A stretch of 60,549 bases of DNA from Nocardia sp. SYP-A9097 (GTDB lineage: Bacteria; Actinomycetota; Actinomycetes; Mycobacteriales; Mycobacteriaceae). The translations under genes and the position numbers were made by a program. Shown here piece after piece: positions 49,914-58,868 of the stretch. Under the pieces are notes generated by a model. The model had not been told where the DNA came from. It saw nothing but the letters and a program-made list of their open reading frames with translations, and did not search any database. Each line of letters opens with the position of its first letter. The stretch's first letter is position 1. The stretch is taken from contig NZ_WJIC01000037.1 of NCBI RefSeq assembly GCF_009649815.1, forward strand, positions 1-60,549. The letters run 5' to 3'.

Positions 49914-51074
49914 TCACCCGTGTGTGAGCCGGAACGGCCCACGGTCCCAGCGCCATTGGTGCCGTAGCACCAGTGCCGCGAGGTCGAGGAGTTCGATGCC
50001 GGTGTCATCGCGGTAGCGGCGTAGTTCGGTCCAGTCCATGGGGCCGGCGGCCAGTCGGTTGCGCAGTAGATTCTCGTGCCGGGTATTCACCTTGTGCGCC
50101 ATGAGATCCGCGACGCCTTCCTCACTGCCGGTCCAGACCAGCCAGCCCCAGCCGTGGGCGTGCGCGTAGGCGCGTCCCGCGGCGGATTTGACGCGGTTCA
50201 CATGGAATGCGGTGTGAGCCAGAGGAATTACGTCGATCAGCACGACCCGGCCGTCGGTGAAGCGGGCGACGGCGGTGGGGTAGTGCACGCGTTCGCTGCC
50301 GTCGATGTCGTAGACGATCTCGGCCGGGTACTCCTGGAAGCTCTCGACGCGTTCGCTGCCGTCCAGCTGGCGCAGCATGCGAGCCTGTAGCCCGGTGTCG
50401 AAAGTCGTTTCGCGGGAGAGTTTTTCGGAGTACATCGACCCGCGCCCGTCATCCCCGAGATCCAGGGTGCGCGCGGGAGCTCCGGGCAGTTCGTCGGGCG
50501 ACCCGTCGGCCCATTCCACGCGATGCAGCCAAGGGTTCCAGATGCCCGCCGGCACCTCTTCCAGATGCTCGGGCGGCATGAGATGCCACCGCCCCTTCTG
50601 CTGCCAGCCGGCGATGCGCTGGAATACGAAGCCCGCCAACCGCTTCGACTCCTGCAGGTCATGCCCGGCCAGGCGCAGCTTCAGATAAGCACGGTCCTGC
50701 GCGACGATATCGCTGTCGGTGGCATAGGTTTCCGCGAGCAGCGTGCGCACCAGACGTTCATCGCTCCACCCGAGTGGATACCGCTGGGCGAAGACGCTCA
50801 GATCATGTTCGCCGTCGAGCTGTGCGGCACGCACCATATTGCCCACGGCACGGGTGTAGAGCTGGCGCGCACGATCGCGGGATACGCCGAAGCGTGCGCC
50901 CAGCAGGGTCAGGGTTTCCGGGGGTTCGCCGTCCAAGCCGAGACGGCAGGTGATGAGCTCGCCCTCGCGCGGGCGTTCGACAGCTTGTTCGCCGACCATG
51001 ATGGCCAGCACCTCGTCGATATCCTCCAGCCCGAAGGCATCGGAGGATATCGCCGCACGCTCAGTTCTCGTCAC
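49914..51074 (-). CDS. Sigma-region-4-like HTH plus TnsA-like domain protein
   Basis: 386 residues. Residues 40-80 (ELITCRLGLDGEPPETLTLLGARFGVSRDRARQLYTRAVG) match the sigma-70 region 4 helix-turn-helix. The C-terminal part (about 250-360: SFQEYPAEIVYDIDGSERVHYPTAVARFTDGRVVLIDVIPL...YAHAHGWGWLVWTG) has the outline of a TnsA-type restriction-like domain, but the expected catalytic Asp and Lys are replaced (PTAVARF, IDVIPL), so it is probably inactive or only DNA-binding. The long middle part is unknown. Stands alone, 80 bp beyond the small membrane protein. Confidence 0.65.
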   Translation of the reverse strand: MTRTERAAISSDAFGLEDIDEVLAIMVGEQAVERPREGELITCRLGLDGEPPETLTLLGARFGVSRDRARQLYTRAVGNMVRAAQLDGEHDLSVFAQRYPLGWSDERLVRTLLAETYATDSDIVAQDRAYLKLRLAGHDLQESKRLAGFVFQRIAGWQQKGRWHLMPPEHLEEVPAGIWNPWLHRVEWADGSPDELPGAPARTLDLGDDGRGSMYSEKLSRETTFDTGLQARMLRQLDGSERVESFQEYPAEIVYDIDGSERVHYPTAVARFTDGRVVLIDVIPLAHTAFHVNRVKSAAGRAYAHAHGWGWLVWTGSEEGVADLMAHKVNTRHENLLRNRLAAGPMDWTELRRYRDDTGIELLDLAALVLRHQWRWDRGPFRLTHG

Positions 51075-51154
51075 AGTGGCCCCTGCCGTTTCGCCAGTCT
51101 GTTCGACGAGCTTAGTGGCGGGGGCCGACAGGTTGCGGGAGGTCGGCTACCGAA

Positions 51155-51454
51155 TCAGCCGATTGCCGCGTTCATGATGGTTCCGGCGCTGGTGGCGATG
51201 ATGCCGCCGATCATGGCGCCCGCCACCATCTTCGGCGAGGCCAGGCCGCCGCCGGACCATTTCTCCCACGCGAAGCGACCGCCCGCGTAGGTGATGCCCA
51301 GGACACCGGAGAGCAGCACGAACCAGGTGAAGTAGCGGACCAGCTTGAGCAGCTTGTCGGCCACCGGCGGTGTCTCGGGTGTGGGGTTGCTGATCTGGGC
51401 GAGCACGGAGCTGTCGCTGAGATGAAGCACAGTGTCGTGGAAGGCGCTGAGCAT
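51155..51454 (-). CDS. Small two-helix membrane protein (pilin/TrbC-like outline)
   Basis: 99 residues from ATG 51454. Two hydrophobic helices: LVRYFTWFVLLSGVLGITYAG and MVAGAMIGGIIATSAGTIMNAAIG, linked by a charged turn. The Gly/Ala-rich second helix and total length recall TrbC/VirB2 pilins and similar small secretion-system subunits; similarity is only in outline. It precedes, across tRNA-Gly, the envelope cluster on the same strand. Confidence 0.6.
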   Translation of the reverse strand: MLSAFHDTVLHLSDSSVLAQISNPTPETPPVADKLLKLVRYFTWFVLLSGVLGITYAGGRFAWEKWSGGGLASPKMVAGAMIGGIIATSAGTIMNAAIG

Positions 51455-51574
51455 GGGGGTCACCCCAATGACGTTACCTCGAAAACAGCCCGCCATGCGC
51501 GGGAATGTTGTGTGAGATGCTTTGCGCGAGAGGAGTTTACGTGTCCGTAAGGGGGATGGACAGGAAGTCCGTTG

Positions 51575-51647
51575 AGCGGATGACGAGATTCGAACTCGCG
51601 ACCCTCACCTTGGCAAGGTGATGCGCTACCAGCTGCGCTACATCCGC
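51575..51647 (-). tRNA. tRNA-Gly(GCC)
   Basis: 73 nt, no encoded CCA. Acceptor GCGGATG/CATCCGC, D arm GCGC...GCGC, anticodon stem TCACC/GGTGA around TTGCCAA (anticodon GCC), T arm GCGAG-TTCGAAT-CTCGT. All four arms pair correctly. Confidence 0.97.
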
Positions 51648-51748
51648 TTGCGCGTCCTCGGGAGCCTCGCGACTCCGTCCTGCGTGCGAGAAAAGACATT
51701 AGCCGACGATGCGCCGAACACCAAAACGGGGCTTGTCCAGCCCCGTTT

Positions 51749-52579
51749 TCAACGCGGTGCCGCCTCGCTCTGCAGCGGCACGATGGAGGAGACCAGCGTC
51801 CGGTCCCCGGTGGTCGAGGTGAGCACCAGTTGTGGTGGCCACACCCGCCGTGAGCTGTCCGGATGCGTCTCGGTGACCACCATGATGTGCTGTCCGGCGA
51901 ACGGTCCGGGCATGATCTGCACGCAGTAGATGGTGCCCACCGGAATGCTGTCGATCCCCGCCTGGATATCGGCGACCGAGGGCGCGGTGGCATCGGGTGC
52001 GAACATCTCGTGCACGCGCTGCCCATTGCGTTCCACGTAGTACCGATTCTGCAGCGCGAGGATGGCATCGGGTCCGGTGTGCGTACTCCCGGGTCCATTG
52101 CCGCGAATGCTGGTGCCGCTCATCTCATTCGGGCACAGCGCCGGATTCGCCTCCGCCGCCGGTGCGGCCGAACTCGGTGCGGCCGAGCTGGGCGGTGCGG
52201 AGGCGACCACGGTCGGCATGGGTCCGCTCTTGTCCTCCGGACTCATTTTGGCGATCTGCACCGCGACGGCGGCGACCACCGCGAGTACGGCCAATACCCC
52301 GAGTAGTGGTACGGCCCAAGCGGGGTAGGGCCCCTTGCGCGGTTTCGACCGCAGCGGTGCGGCCTGCCCCCGCCGGTGCCGCGCGCCCACATGCGCTCGC
52401 AGACCGGGCTCGTAGTACTCGTCGTCGTAGTCGTCATCGTCGTAGGCGGGTTCGGCGTAGCGCGCCGCGACGGGTTCGGGCTCCGGTTCGGGTTCGGGTT
52501 CGATCCAATCCGACCAGTTGCCGGTGTATTCGTCCTCGTCCGCGCGGGGAGTCAGCGGCTCCCGTTCCTGTGTGGTCAT
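51749..52579 (-). CDS. Membrane-anchored protein, paralogue of the one at 55774
   Basis: 276 residues. Acidic, Pro/Glu-repeat cytoplasmic N-terminus (EPEPEPEPEPV), one membrane helix at about 96-115 (AVPLLGVLAVLAVVAAVAVQI), then an extracellular domain: TGPDAILALQNRYYVERNGQRVHEMFAPDA...PVGTIYCVQIMP. The outer domain matches the protein at 55774 (GPGVILHLEYAWYVLRDAAVVRSLLTPDA). I recall this as DUF8176. Coupled to the cutinase-family gene by an ATGA overlap. Function unknown. Confidence 0.75.
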   Translation of the reverse strand: MTTQEREPLTPRADEDEYTGNWSDWIEPEPEPEPEPVAARYAEPAYDDDDYDDEYYEPGLRAHVGARHRRGQAAPLRSKPRKGPYPAWAVPLLGVLAVLAVVAAVAVQIAKMSPEDKSGPMPTVVASAPPSSAAPSSAAPAAEANPALCPNEMSGTSIRGNGPGSTHTGPDAILALQNRYYVERNGQRVHEMFAPDATAPSVADIQAGIDSIPVGTIYCVQIMPGPFAGQHIMVVTETHPDSSRRVWPPQLVLTSTTGDRTLVSSIVPLQSEAAPR

Positions 52580-54270
52580 CGTGTCGCCTGTGGTTGGAGG
52601 TCCGGGATGAGCGGCGCTCCGCTGGTCGGCGCGGCCGCACTGGTGGGCGCGATGGCGATGACTGGTGCGCTGCCGCTGGTGGTGGTCCCGCCGGAACCGC
52701 CTGTGCCGAGCGGGAATTGCCCACCGGGTACGGCACTGGTGGTGACGGTGCTGGTCGGCGCGAAGTCGAATCCGCCACTGGGCTTGTCACTTCCGCCGAC
52801 CGGTACCGCCCCGGGCTTGCTCACCGAGGACAGGTCGTGTGCCAGCGCCGCGAACCAGGTGCCCACGAATTGTGTTGGGCTGTCCCCGAATCCGCCACCC
52901 TGTGCGTGGGTGTAGTCATGCTTGGCGGCGGTGTTCCAGTACCGCACCCAGGTGGTGACGTCCAGCAGGTCCTTATTGTCGGTGACGTTCTGCACCAGCG
53001 CCGAGAAGGCCTGCGTGGTCAGATTGCTGATGGTGGTGGGTGGCACCAGTTCCGCCACCGCGCCGACCAGTTTGGTGCCGAGCAGGGCAAGTCCGGCAAT
53101 GGGATTCGCGAGTCCCGCCGCCGCGATCTCGGCGATATTGGTGGCGGTGAGCACGCTCTTCACCACGGCCACAACGGAATTGAAGGCAATGGTGCCGACC
53201 TTTGCCAGGGCCTGCAATGCCCCGGGCAGGTTCAGCGCGGTATTGGGATCGGCGGCATCGGCCACCCGCTGCGACAGCGACTTCTGCGGCTGAATGGACA
53301 GATCGGTAATCGATTTACCGGAGATGTCATTGTTCACCACCGAGGTGAAAGTCTTGATGGAGGTGAAAGCCAGTGCCTCGGCAATGGATTTCAGCGATGC
53401 GATCGGATCGCCGCCCGAAATCTGCACCTGCCCAGCGATATTCGCCACCGCCTTGAGCAACGGTGCGTTGTCCGGCGCGTCGCATGCCAAGTCCCCGTCG
53501 GCGCAGAAGCTGGCCACCCGCCCGCTCAGGCTGCCGAAGTTGACCGCGGTCCCATTGGTCCCGGTGGTAGCGGAGACAGTGGAGATGGTGGAGACATTGC
53601 CGATATTGGCGGCGGTACCCATCCCCGACCCTTTGGGCGGTGTATCCGATTGCGGTGGCGGCGGCAGTTTCGCGACTTCGGTGCCGCCGGTGCCGGGCGC
53701 GGGATCGGGTTCCTTCTGTCCGGGCTTGCCGGGGAACATGGCCGCCCCCGCGGTCCGTGTGGGATCGCCGAACAGTGCGACCGCGGCGACCTTGTCGGCG
53801 GGCACCACCCCCTTGCCCGCGGCGACCTCCTGGGCGAAGAGCGACGCCACATGCGCCCCCTGCGAATATCCAGCTACCGCGATCCGGGTGTTCGGGCACC
53901 GGTCCGCGACCTGTTTCGCCATGGACCGCAATCGATCCAGCCCATTGGACACCGACTGTGAGTAAGTGGTCTTGTCACTGATGACCACTCCGCCGAACGA
54001 CGACTCGTACGGCACATACGCGCGATCGACCAGTCCCGCGTCCGATGCCTCGGACATCATCGGTCGGAAGACCGTGGACAGCATGCCGGTATCGGTGGTC
54101 ACCGCAGCATCGGGTGAGGACTCCCCGGTGCCCTGGATGCCGAGCGCGAACAGCGCCGGGCAGCTCTCCAGGGACAGGCTGGTATCGGGCGGTCCCGCCC
54201 CGGCACCGCCGATGGCCACCGCCGTGAAAAGCCCTGCGGTGGTGATGATGAGCAACAGTTTCCGGACCAC
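52576..54270 (-). CDS. Secreted cutinase-family serine esterase with long C-terminal extension
   Basis: 564 residues. Signal peptide (LLLIITTAGLFTAVAIGGAGA). Cutinase domain about 35-200: CPALFALGIQGTGESSPDA, nucleophile elbow VAGYSQGAHVAS, then FGDPTRTAG, giving the Ser-Asp part of the triad. The remainder is a Gly/Pro/Thr-rich linker, a helical region and a low-complexity Pro/Ala tail, unusual for a plain cutinase (200-300 residues). It may be attached to a larger surface structure. Part of a minus-strand operon with P-loop proteins. Confidence 0.85.
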   Translation of the reverse strand: MVRKLLLIITTAGLFTAVAIGGAGAGPPDTSLSLESCPALFALGIQGTGESSPDAAVTTDTGMLSTVFRPMMSEASDAGLVDRAYVPYESSFGGVVISDKTTYSQSVSNGLDRLRSMAKQVADRCPNTRIAVAGYSQGAHVASLFAQEVAAGKGVVPADKVAAVALFGDPTRTAGAAMFPGKPGQKEPDPAPGTGGTEVAKLPPPPQSDTPPKGSGMGTAANIGNVSTISTVSATTGTNGTAVNFGSLSGRVASFCADGDLACDAPDNAPLLKAVANIAGQVQISGGDPIASLKSIAEALAFTSIKTFTSVVNNDISGKSITDLSIQPQKSLSQRVADAADPNTALNLPGALQALAKVGTIAFNSVVAVVKSVLTATNIAEIAAAGLANPIAGLALLGTKLVGAVAELVPPTTISNLTTQAFSALVQNVTDNKDLLDVTTWVRYWNTAAKHDYTHAQGGGFGDSPTQFVGTWFAALAHDLSSVSKPGAVPVGGSDKPSGGFDFAPTSTVTTSAVPGGQFPLGTGGSGGTTTSGSAPVIAIAPTSAAAPTSGAPLIPDLQPQATR

Positions 54271-54295
54271 GCCACACCCTCGTTCAGCTCATGGA

Positions 54296-54916
54296 CTAGG
54301 TCTGCGCGTCTGGATACGCGCGTTCGGTGATCCGCGCCCCGGCCGCGCGGGCCGAGGTGAGGATCTGTTCGGCGAGATGCCGAACCGGTTGGGGCGGAGT
54401 GCGAGTGGGATCGCCGTCATCCAGCGGTGAGCCGGTGACAGCCGGATTCCACGCCGCCATTTCGTGAGGTTCGAGGGCACGCCACTGTTCCAGCCAGCCG
54501 AGCCGCCACACCTGCGCGCCGAGTTCCCGGGCGAGGTCTTCGGCATCGTGGCGGCGGTCCTCGACCGGATTGGGCAGTGGGCGTGCGGAATCGGCGACAG
54601 TGATAATTCCCACCACTTCACTGCCGGCGGGGGTGGCGTGCTGTTCGTGTGAGAGCAGCGCGCGGTGCAGCGTATTCATCCCGCGCATATGCGTGCGTGC
54701 CACCAGCACGACCAGGGGCGAGTCCATATCCGCGCCGATGCCGATGCGCGCGGGCCAGCGCTGTCCGGCATCCCCGGCCCAGCTCATGCTCGCGGCCAGA
54801 CTGCTCACGCCCGCGCCGCCGTGCACGCCGACCAGCCACAGCAGCGGCGGACGGGCGGGCCGATTCGGTACGGCGCGTTGCCACATGGGCACCGGGGGCA
54901 GGCTCAGCATGGTCAT
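54296..54916 (-). CDS. MinD/ParA-like P-loop protein (DUF6668-like)
   Basis: 206 residues from ATG 54916, overlapping the preceding stop by 4 bp. Deviant Walker A LVGVHGGAGVSSLAASM lacks the standard Lys pair (GVHGGAGVSSL), then DMDSPLVVLVARTHMRGMNTLHRALLSHE and VVGIITVADSARPLPNPVEDRR. I recall this as DUF6668. ATP binding is doubtful without the P-loop Lys. The partner is the ParA-like protein encoded just upstream. Confidence 0.75.
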   Translation of the reverse strand: MTMLSLPPVPMWQRAVPNRPARPPLLWLVGVHGGAGVSSLAASMSWAGDAGQRWPARIGIGADMDSPLVVLVARTHMRGMNTLHRALLSHEQHATPAGSEVVGIITVADSARPLPNPVEDRRHDAEDLARELGAQVWRLGWLEQWRALEPHEMAAWNPAVTGSPLDDGDPTRTPPQPVRHLAEQILTSARAAGARITERAYPDAQT

Positions 54917-55770
54917 CGCACCGCCCCCAGTAGCGCCAGGTAGGCGTCGCGGGTCTCGGCGGCCAGTCGATGCCAGGAGATGAGTCCACCGCTGGCGAGG
55001 TGAATATCGAAGGGCACCAACTGCACCGCGCGCACCCATTCGCCGAGGTGCGCGCGCACATGCGCGAGGATGGCCGTGCCGGAGCCGGGTGTCTGCTCGG
55101 TCAGCACGATCACCGCGTCGCCGACGACGAATTCGCTGAAGTTCTCGTCCAGCCATTCGAGCGCGGGTTGCAGCCGGTTGATGGCGTCCGGGCGCGCGGC
55201 CACGGTGATCACCAGGCCCACGCGCGGATCGGAGAGCAGGGGAGCGGCGAGCCGACTGGTCACCGGTGCGCCCGCGTCGAAAACGGCCAGCAGCCCGGCG
55301 GTTTCGAGATGCCGCGCCACCGAGACCAGCGATTCCCGGCGCGGCAGCGCGTCCGGACCGCGGGGGAGTACCCGCACACCGGTACTGGTCTGCCCCGCGC
55401 ACGCGCCGACACTGGAGGGCAGTTCGGGGTGCGCGGACACCAGCCAGGTTTGGATGGTGCTCACCGGTTGGGCCGCATCGCAGCCGCGTCGTCCGATATC
55501 GCCGCCGCCGAGGGTGGCGTCGACCGCGACCGGCCACACCTCGCCCTCACTGTCGACGGCGGCCGCGGCGGCCAAACCCAGTGCGGTGGTCGATGATCCG
55601 GACGACCCGGAGCCGCCGAGCACCAGCACCGAGGGCACGGCGGCGCGCACCAGGCGTCCCTGTCCGCCGCGCAGCGGTACCGGATCGGTGGGTTTACCGA
55701 TCGGGGTGCGCGGCGCGGGCTCGGCCTCGGGTTCGGTGGCGCGGCGGATCAGGTCATGGACATCGACCAT
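54913..55770 (-). CDS. ParA/MinD-like P-loop ATPase-fold protein
   Basis: 285 residues. N-terminal linker, then VLVLGGSGSSGSSTTALGLAAAAAV, a Walker-like loop again without the P-loop Lys, VWPVAVDATLGGGDIGRRG, VFDAGAPVTSRLAAPLLSDPRVGLVITVAARPDAINRL. Resembles the SRP-GTPase/MinD-like proteins of T7SS and conjugation clusters. Coupled to the DUF6668-like gene (ATGA). May act with it as a pseudo-ATPase pair. Cytoplasmic. Confidence 0.72.
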   Translation of the reverse strand: MVDVHDLIRRATEPEAEPAPRTPIGKPTDPVPLRGGQGRLVRAAVPSVLVLGGSGSSGSSTTALGLAAAAAVDSEGEVWPVAVDATLGGGDIGRRGCDAAQPVSTIQTWLVSAHPELPSSVGACAGQTSTGVRVLPRGPDALPRRESLVSVARHLETAGLLAVFDAGAPVTSRLAAPLLSDPRVGLVITVAARPDAINRLQPALEWLDENFSEFVVGDAVIVLTEQTPGSGTAILAHVRAHLGEWVRAVQLVPFDIHLASGGLISWHRLAAETRDAYLALLGAVR

Positions 55771-55773
55771 CGC

Positions 55774-56568
55774 TCACCTGCCGCCGGCGATGATCGAGCT
55801 GATCCGCACATTGCCGTCCCGCGAGACGGTGGTGAAGATCTGCTGCCAGGACGATTGCGCACCGTCCGGGCGGAGTTCATTGACGGTGACATCCCAGCGG
55901 TCGGCGGTCAGCCGGGTAATGCTCACACAGTGCTGGGTTCCGGCCGGGACCGCCCAAATGGCATCGCGGGTGGCCTGTTCCGGTGCGGCCTGCGCGTCCG
56001 GGGTGAGCAGACTGCGGACCACGGCGGCATCACGCAGCACGTACCAGGCGTATTCCAGGTGCAGGATGACGCCGGGGCCGCTGCTGAGATCGCCTGTGCT
56101 GGAACCGCTCACGCGGTCGGCCGTGCTGGCGGTCTGACACCACGCGGGCTGGGCCGGCTGGACCAGCGGATTCGCCGACGGGGCAGCGGATTTCGTGACC
56201 GGGGCCGCGGTGGGTTCGGTGTCCGGGGTGAATATCACCAGCGCGCCCACCGCGAGCACGGCGACAGCGGCGACGGCCGCCGCGACCATCATCAGGCGCG
56301 CGCGTATCTGACGGCGGCGACGGGTCTGCTCGGAGCGTTCCCGGGCGGCCGCCATCAGCCCCGCCATCGGGTCGTCGGGGATATAACCGTCCGGTTTGGA
56401 GAGTGATACGCGCACATGCGCATTCGACTCACCGGGTACGGTGGCGGCCTCGTCCAGCCACTGCGCCCAGGCCGGAGTCTCCGGCCCGGCGGAGCGGGGA
56501 TTCGGTGCGGTCGGCGGTAACGCGGGTAGTGGTGGTCGCGGCGCCGTGTGGTCGTCCTGTTCGATCAC
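55774..56568 (-). CDS. Membrane-anchored protein, paralogue of the one at 51749
   Basis: 264 residues from GTG 56568, with GGGAG upstream; the longer frame is Arg-rich artefact. Cytoplasmic N-terminus (about 90 residues), one helix MMVAAAVAAVAVLAVGALVIF, then an extracellular domain with two Cys (PAWCQTA...TQHCVSI) and GPGVILHLEYAWYVLRDAAVVRSLLTPDA. The same topology and domain as 51749-52579. Duplicated genes at both ends of the operon suggest two versions of one subunit. Confidence 0.72.
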   Translation of the reverse strand: MIEQDDHTAPRPPLPALPPTAPNPRSAGPETPAWAQWLDEAATVPGESNAHVRVSLSKPDGYIPDDPMAGLMAAARERSEQTRRRRQIRARLMMVAAAVAAVAVLAVGALVIFTPDTEPTAAPVTKSAAPSANPLVQPAQPAWCQTASTADRVSGSSTGDLSSGPGVILHLEYAWYVLRDAAVVRSLLTPDAQAAPEQATRDAIWAVPAGTQHCVSITRLTADRWDVTVNELRPDGAQSSWQQIFTTVSRDGNVRISSIIAGGR

Positions 56569-56591
56569 GGCGTCTCCCAGTGCTTTCTCGT

Positions 56592-57704
56592 CTAGGCACC
56601 TGGCGCGGGCGCTAGCGCGGCCAGGAAGTTTTCGGGGGTCAACGGAGGCATCTGGGTGACGGCGGAACGCAGGGAATCGACTGTGGTTTCGACGGATTGA
56701 ACCACCTGGTCGACGGTTTGCGTGACCTGGGTGGTGACCTGGTTCACGATCGGAGCAGCCTGCTGGATTACGGGGGCTACGGCGTCGTAGACGGGTTGCG
56801 CTGCCTGGATGGGAGCGACCGCGGGAACGATGGGGGAGACGGGGGCCGAAACCGGTGCGACGAAAGGCTGATCGACTGTTGTGGGATCGACCGGCGGTGG
56901 TTTGGTCGCATCGCCGCCACTGAGCCACTTACCGGCGAGGGCCGCGAGCGAGGCGGTGCCGATGACCACCGGACCGCTGATGAGCCCGCCGATCGACGCA
57001 CCGATTACACATCCACCTGCGCCGCCGATGATGGCGCCTGCAGGGGCTCCGATACCGGCAGTGGGCAATCCACCGATCGCACCGCCCGCGACGGCTCCGA
57101 CGACGGCTCCGACAACACATCCGCCCGGCATCAAAGCAATCGGTGCGACTGCGGCAGCGCCAACGCCGACCAGGGCGCCTATGGTGCTTGACGCGGCCAT
57201 TCGGTCGGAGTCTTCGCGCGAGTAGCCCATGCCGTCGTATGCCGCAGCGATCTGCCACTCGGCCATATCCAGGTAGGTCTGGGCCTTGTCCCGTGACTTC
57301 GTATCGATGAAGTCGGGCAGCTGAACCGTGTTCGTCCCAATCCGCAGCTTGTGCGGATCGGACGGCATCACTTCCTGATTCGGCGTCTGCGGCTGCACCG
57401 CTTCGGGTTCCGTCGCATCCGGCTGCGTGGTCTGCGGCTTCGGCTGGACCAGCGTATTCACATCCGGTTGCGTCTGCTGTTGCGGACGGGGCCGGTTGGG
57501 CGGGGCGACCGGCGGGTCCGGAATCCAGTCCGCGGGACTGGGTGCGGACGCGGCGGGCGGCGCGGGCGAGGTACTCAACCCCGGCTGCCCCTCACCGGGG
57601 ACGGCGAGCCCCGGCTGTCCGGGAGCGGCACCCGCGATGCCCTGCCCGGCGACAAGCATTATCGGTAAGACCGATAATACGAGTGAAGTTCGTTTGGAAT
57701 TCAT
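56592..57704 (-). CDS. Secreted Gly/Ala-rich protein (insoluble-domain type)
   Basis: 370 residues. Signal peptide (LVLSVLPIMLVAGQGIAGA), a Pro/Gln-rich region, a short folded part (LRIGTNTVQLPDFIDTKSRDKAQTYLDMAEWQIAAAYDGMGYSREDSDRMAASS), then a hydrophobic Gly/Ala-rich block with repeated GG-IG patterns (about 170-260), and a Val/Gln-rich coiled tail. Nocardial proteins of this kind are annotated insoluble domain protein. Could be a pore-, pilus- or sheath-like component. First gene of the operon; the divergent lipoprotein lies 308 bp away. Confidence 0.75.
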   Translation of the reverse strand: MNSKRTSLVLSVLPIMLVAGQGIAGAAPGQPGLAVPGEGQPGLSTSPAPPAASAPSPADWIPDPPVAPPNRPRPQQQTQPDVNTLVQPKPQTTQPDATEPEAVQPQTPNQEVMPSDPHKLRIGTNTVQLPDFIDTKSRDKAQTYLDMAEWQIAAAYDGMGYSREDSDRMAASSTIGALVGVGAAAVAPIALMPGGCVVGAVVGAVAGGAIGGLPTAGIGAPAGAIIGGAGGCVIGASIGGLISGPVVIGTASLAALAGKWLSGGDATKPPPVDPTTVDQPFVAPVSAPVSPIVPAVAPIQAAQPVYDAVAPVIQQAAPIVNQVTTQVTQTVDQVVQSVETTVDSLRSAVTQMPPLTPENFLAALAPAPGA

Positions 57705-58012
57705 TACCCATTCCCCTTACCAGTATGGTCGAGCGCAGGCTGACCCGCCCGAAACCCCCTGCCGACCAGCGCTATTCGCGCCTGGTGTCGAATCCACCGC
57801 GACAGACCCATGACTGAACCCCACCACCGTGCGATGATCATGTTTCCGCACCGATCCTACCCGGAACCGCGCGCCTCACAACCGGATACGGGTTAGTCGG
57901 AACGAATTCTTCTGTCGCAGCGATTGCGCATCGTAAGATCGCTTCCGCTCACCGCAAGAACCGTGCGCCGCAGTATTTCTCACCCGCCCGCCGGTTCCCG
58001 GAAGGAATTCCC
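57705..58012. promoter_or_regulatory. Divergent intergenic region of the envelope cluster
   Basis: 308 bp between the starts of the secreted Gly-rich protein and the lipoprotein. It should hold both promoters. I see a GATTGCGCATCGTAAGATCGC stretch near 57922-57942 with partial symmetry, and GGAAGGAA ahead of the lipoprotein start. No hairpin terminator or known riboswitch was recognised. Confidence 0.4.
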
Positions 58013-58654
58013 ATGCGTGCCCGCTCAGCATCCTCCGCGCTAACCCTCGCGCTGTCCCTCATAGCGGCCCTGACCCTCACCGCCTGTGGCGGTCTGGGCG
58101 GTAGCGCCGTCACCACGACCAACCTCCCGCCCCCGGACCCCACCCGTGCCCCCGTCGACGTGCACTGGGAAGCCTTCCAGGGCATCCAATTACCCATCGG
58201 CGCACACGACGGCCCCACCAAACTGGGCACCACCGCGTCGGGCTACTCCCACACACCCCAGGGCGCGGCCCTCGCGGCCATCAACCACACCGTCCGCATC
58301 TCCCTGGCCCCCGACGGCGTCTGGCCCGACGTAGCCGCCCAAGCCCTGATGCCCGGCCCCGCCAAGGACTCCTGGGTCCTGTCCCGAGCCCAGATCTCAA
58401 TAACCGCCCCCGCCAACCCGATAGTGGCCCCCCGCATCTCCGGCTACAAATTCGTCGCCTACACCGCAACCAAAGCCGACGTCACCATCTACACCACCTA
58501 CACCGACGCCAGCATCGCCGCGACTCTCCAAACAGTCGAATGGTCAGCCGACGACTGGCGTCTGGACCTCCCCGACCCCAACTCGAAAACCCCCACGGTG
58601 CAATCGATCCCGGCCATCCCCGAGGGAGTGATCAAACTGGAGCCGCCCAAATAA
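58013..58654 (+). CDS. Lipoprotein of the envelope cluster
   Basis: 213 residues. Signal peptide with lipobox ALTLTAC. The mature part has WEAFQGIQLPIGAHDGPTKLGTTASGYSHTPQGAALAAINHTVRISLAPD, a pattern seen in conjugation- or secretion-associated lipoproteins of Actinobacteria (as I recall, DUF8175). GGAAGGAA precedes the ATG. Divergent from the operon of membrane and P-loop proteins, so probably part of the same machine. Function unknown. Confidence 0.75.
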   Translation: MRARSASSALTLALSLIAALTLTACGGLGGSAVTTTNLPPPDPTRAPVDVHWEAFQGIQLPIGAHDGPTKLGTTASGYSHTPQGAALAAINHTVRISLAPDGVWPDVAAQALMPGPAKDSWVLSRAQISITAPANPIVAPRISGYKFVAYTATKADVTIYTTYTDASIAATLQTVEWSADDWRLDLPDPNSKTPTVQSIPAIPEGVIKLEPPK

Positions 58655-58676
58655 CCGCACGGCTCCAGCCGACTAC

Positions 58677-58868
58677 TCAGCGCTCCCAGACCCCGCTGGC
58701 GAGGAATGAATCCCACTGGTCACCGGAGAAGACCAGTGCGGGACCACCCGGATCCTTGGAGTCCCGCACGCCGACATGACTGTCTGCGAATGCGATCTCA
58801 ACGCATTCGGAGGCATTCGGGGACTTGCTGGACTTGAACCATTTCGATTGGGACAGATCGATATTCAC
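58677..58868 (-). CDS. DUF397 protein, partner of XRE regulator
   Basis: 63 residues from GTG 58868, overlapping the XRE stop by 4 bp (GTGA). SKWFKSSKSPNASECVEIAF, VGVRDSKDPGGPALVFSGDQWDSFLASG is the classic DUF397 motif set. A near-identical truncated copy is at 60118. Together with the XRE-DUF5753 protein it forms a regulator-antagonist pair. Confidence 0.9.
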   Translation of the reverse strand: MNIDLSQSKWFKSSKSPNASECVEIAFADSHVGVRDSKDPGGPALVFSGDQWDSFLASGVWER

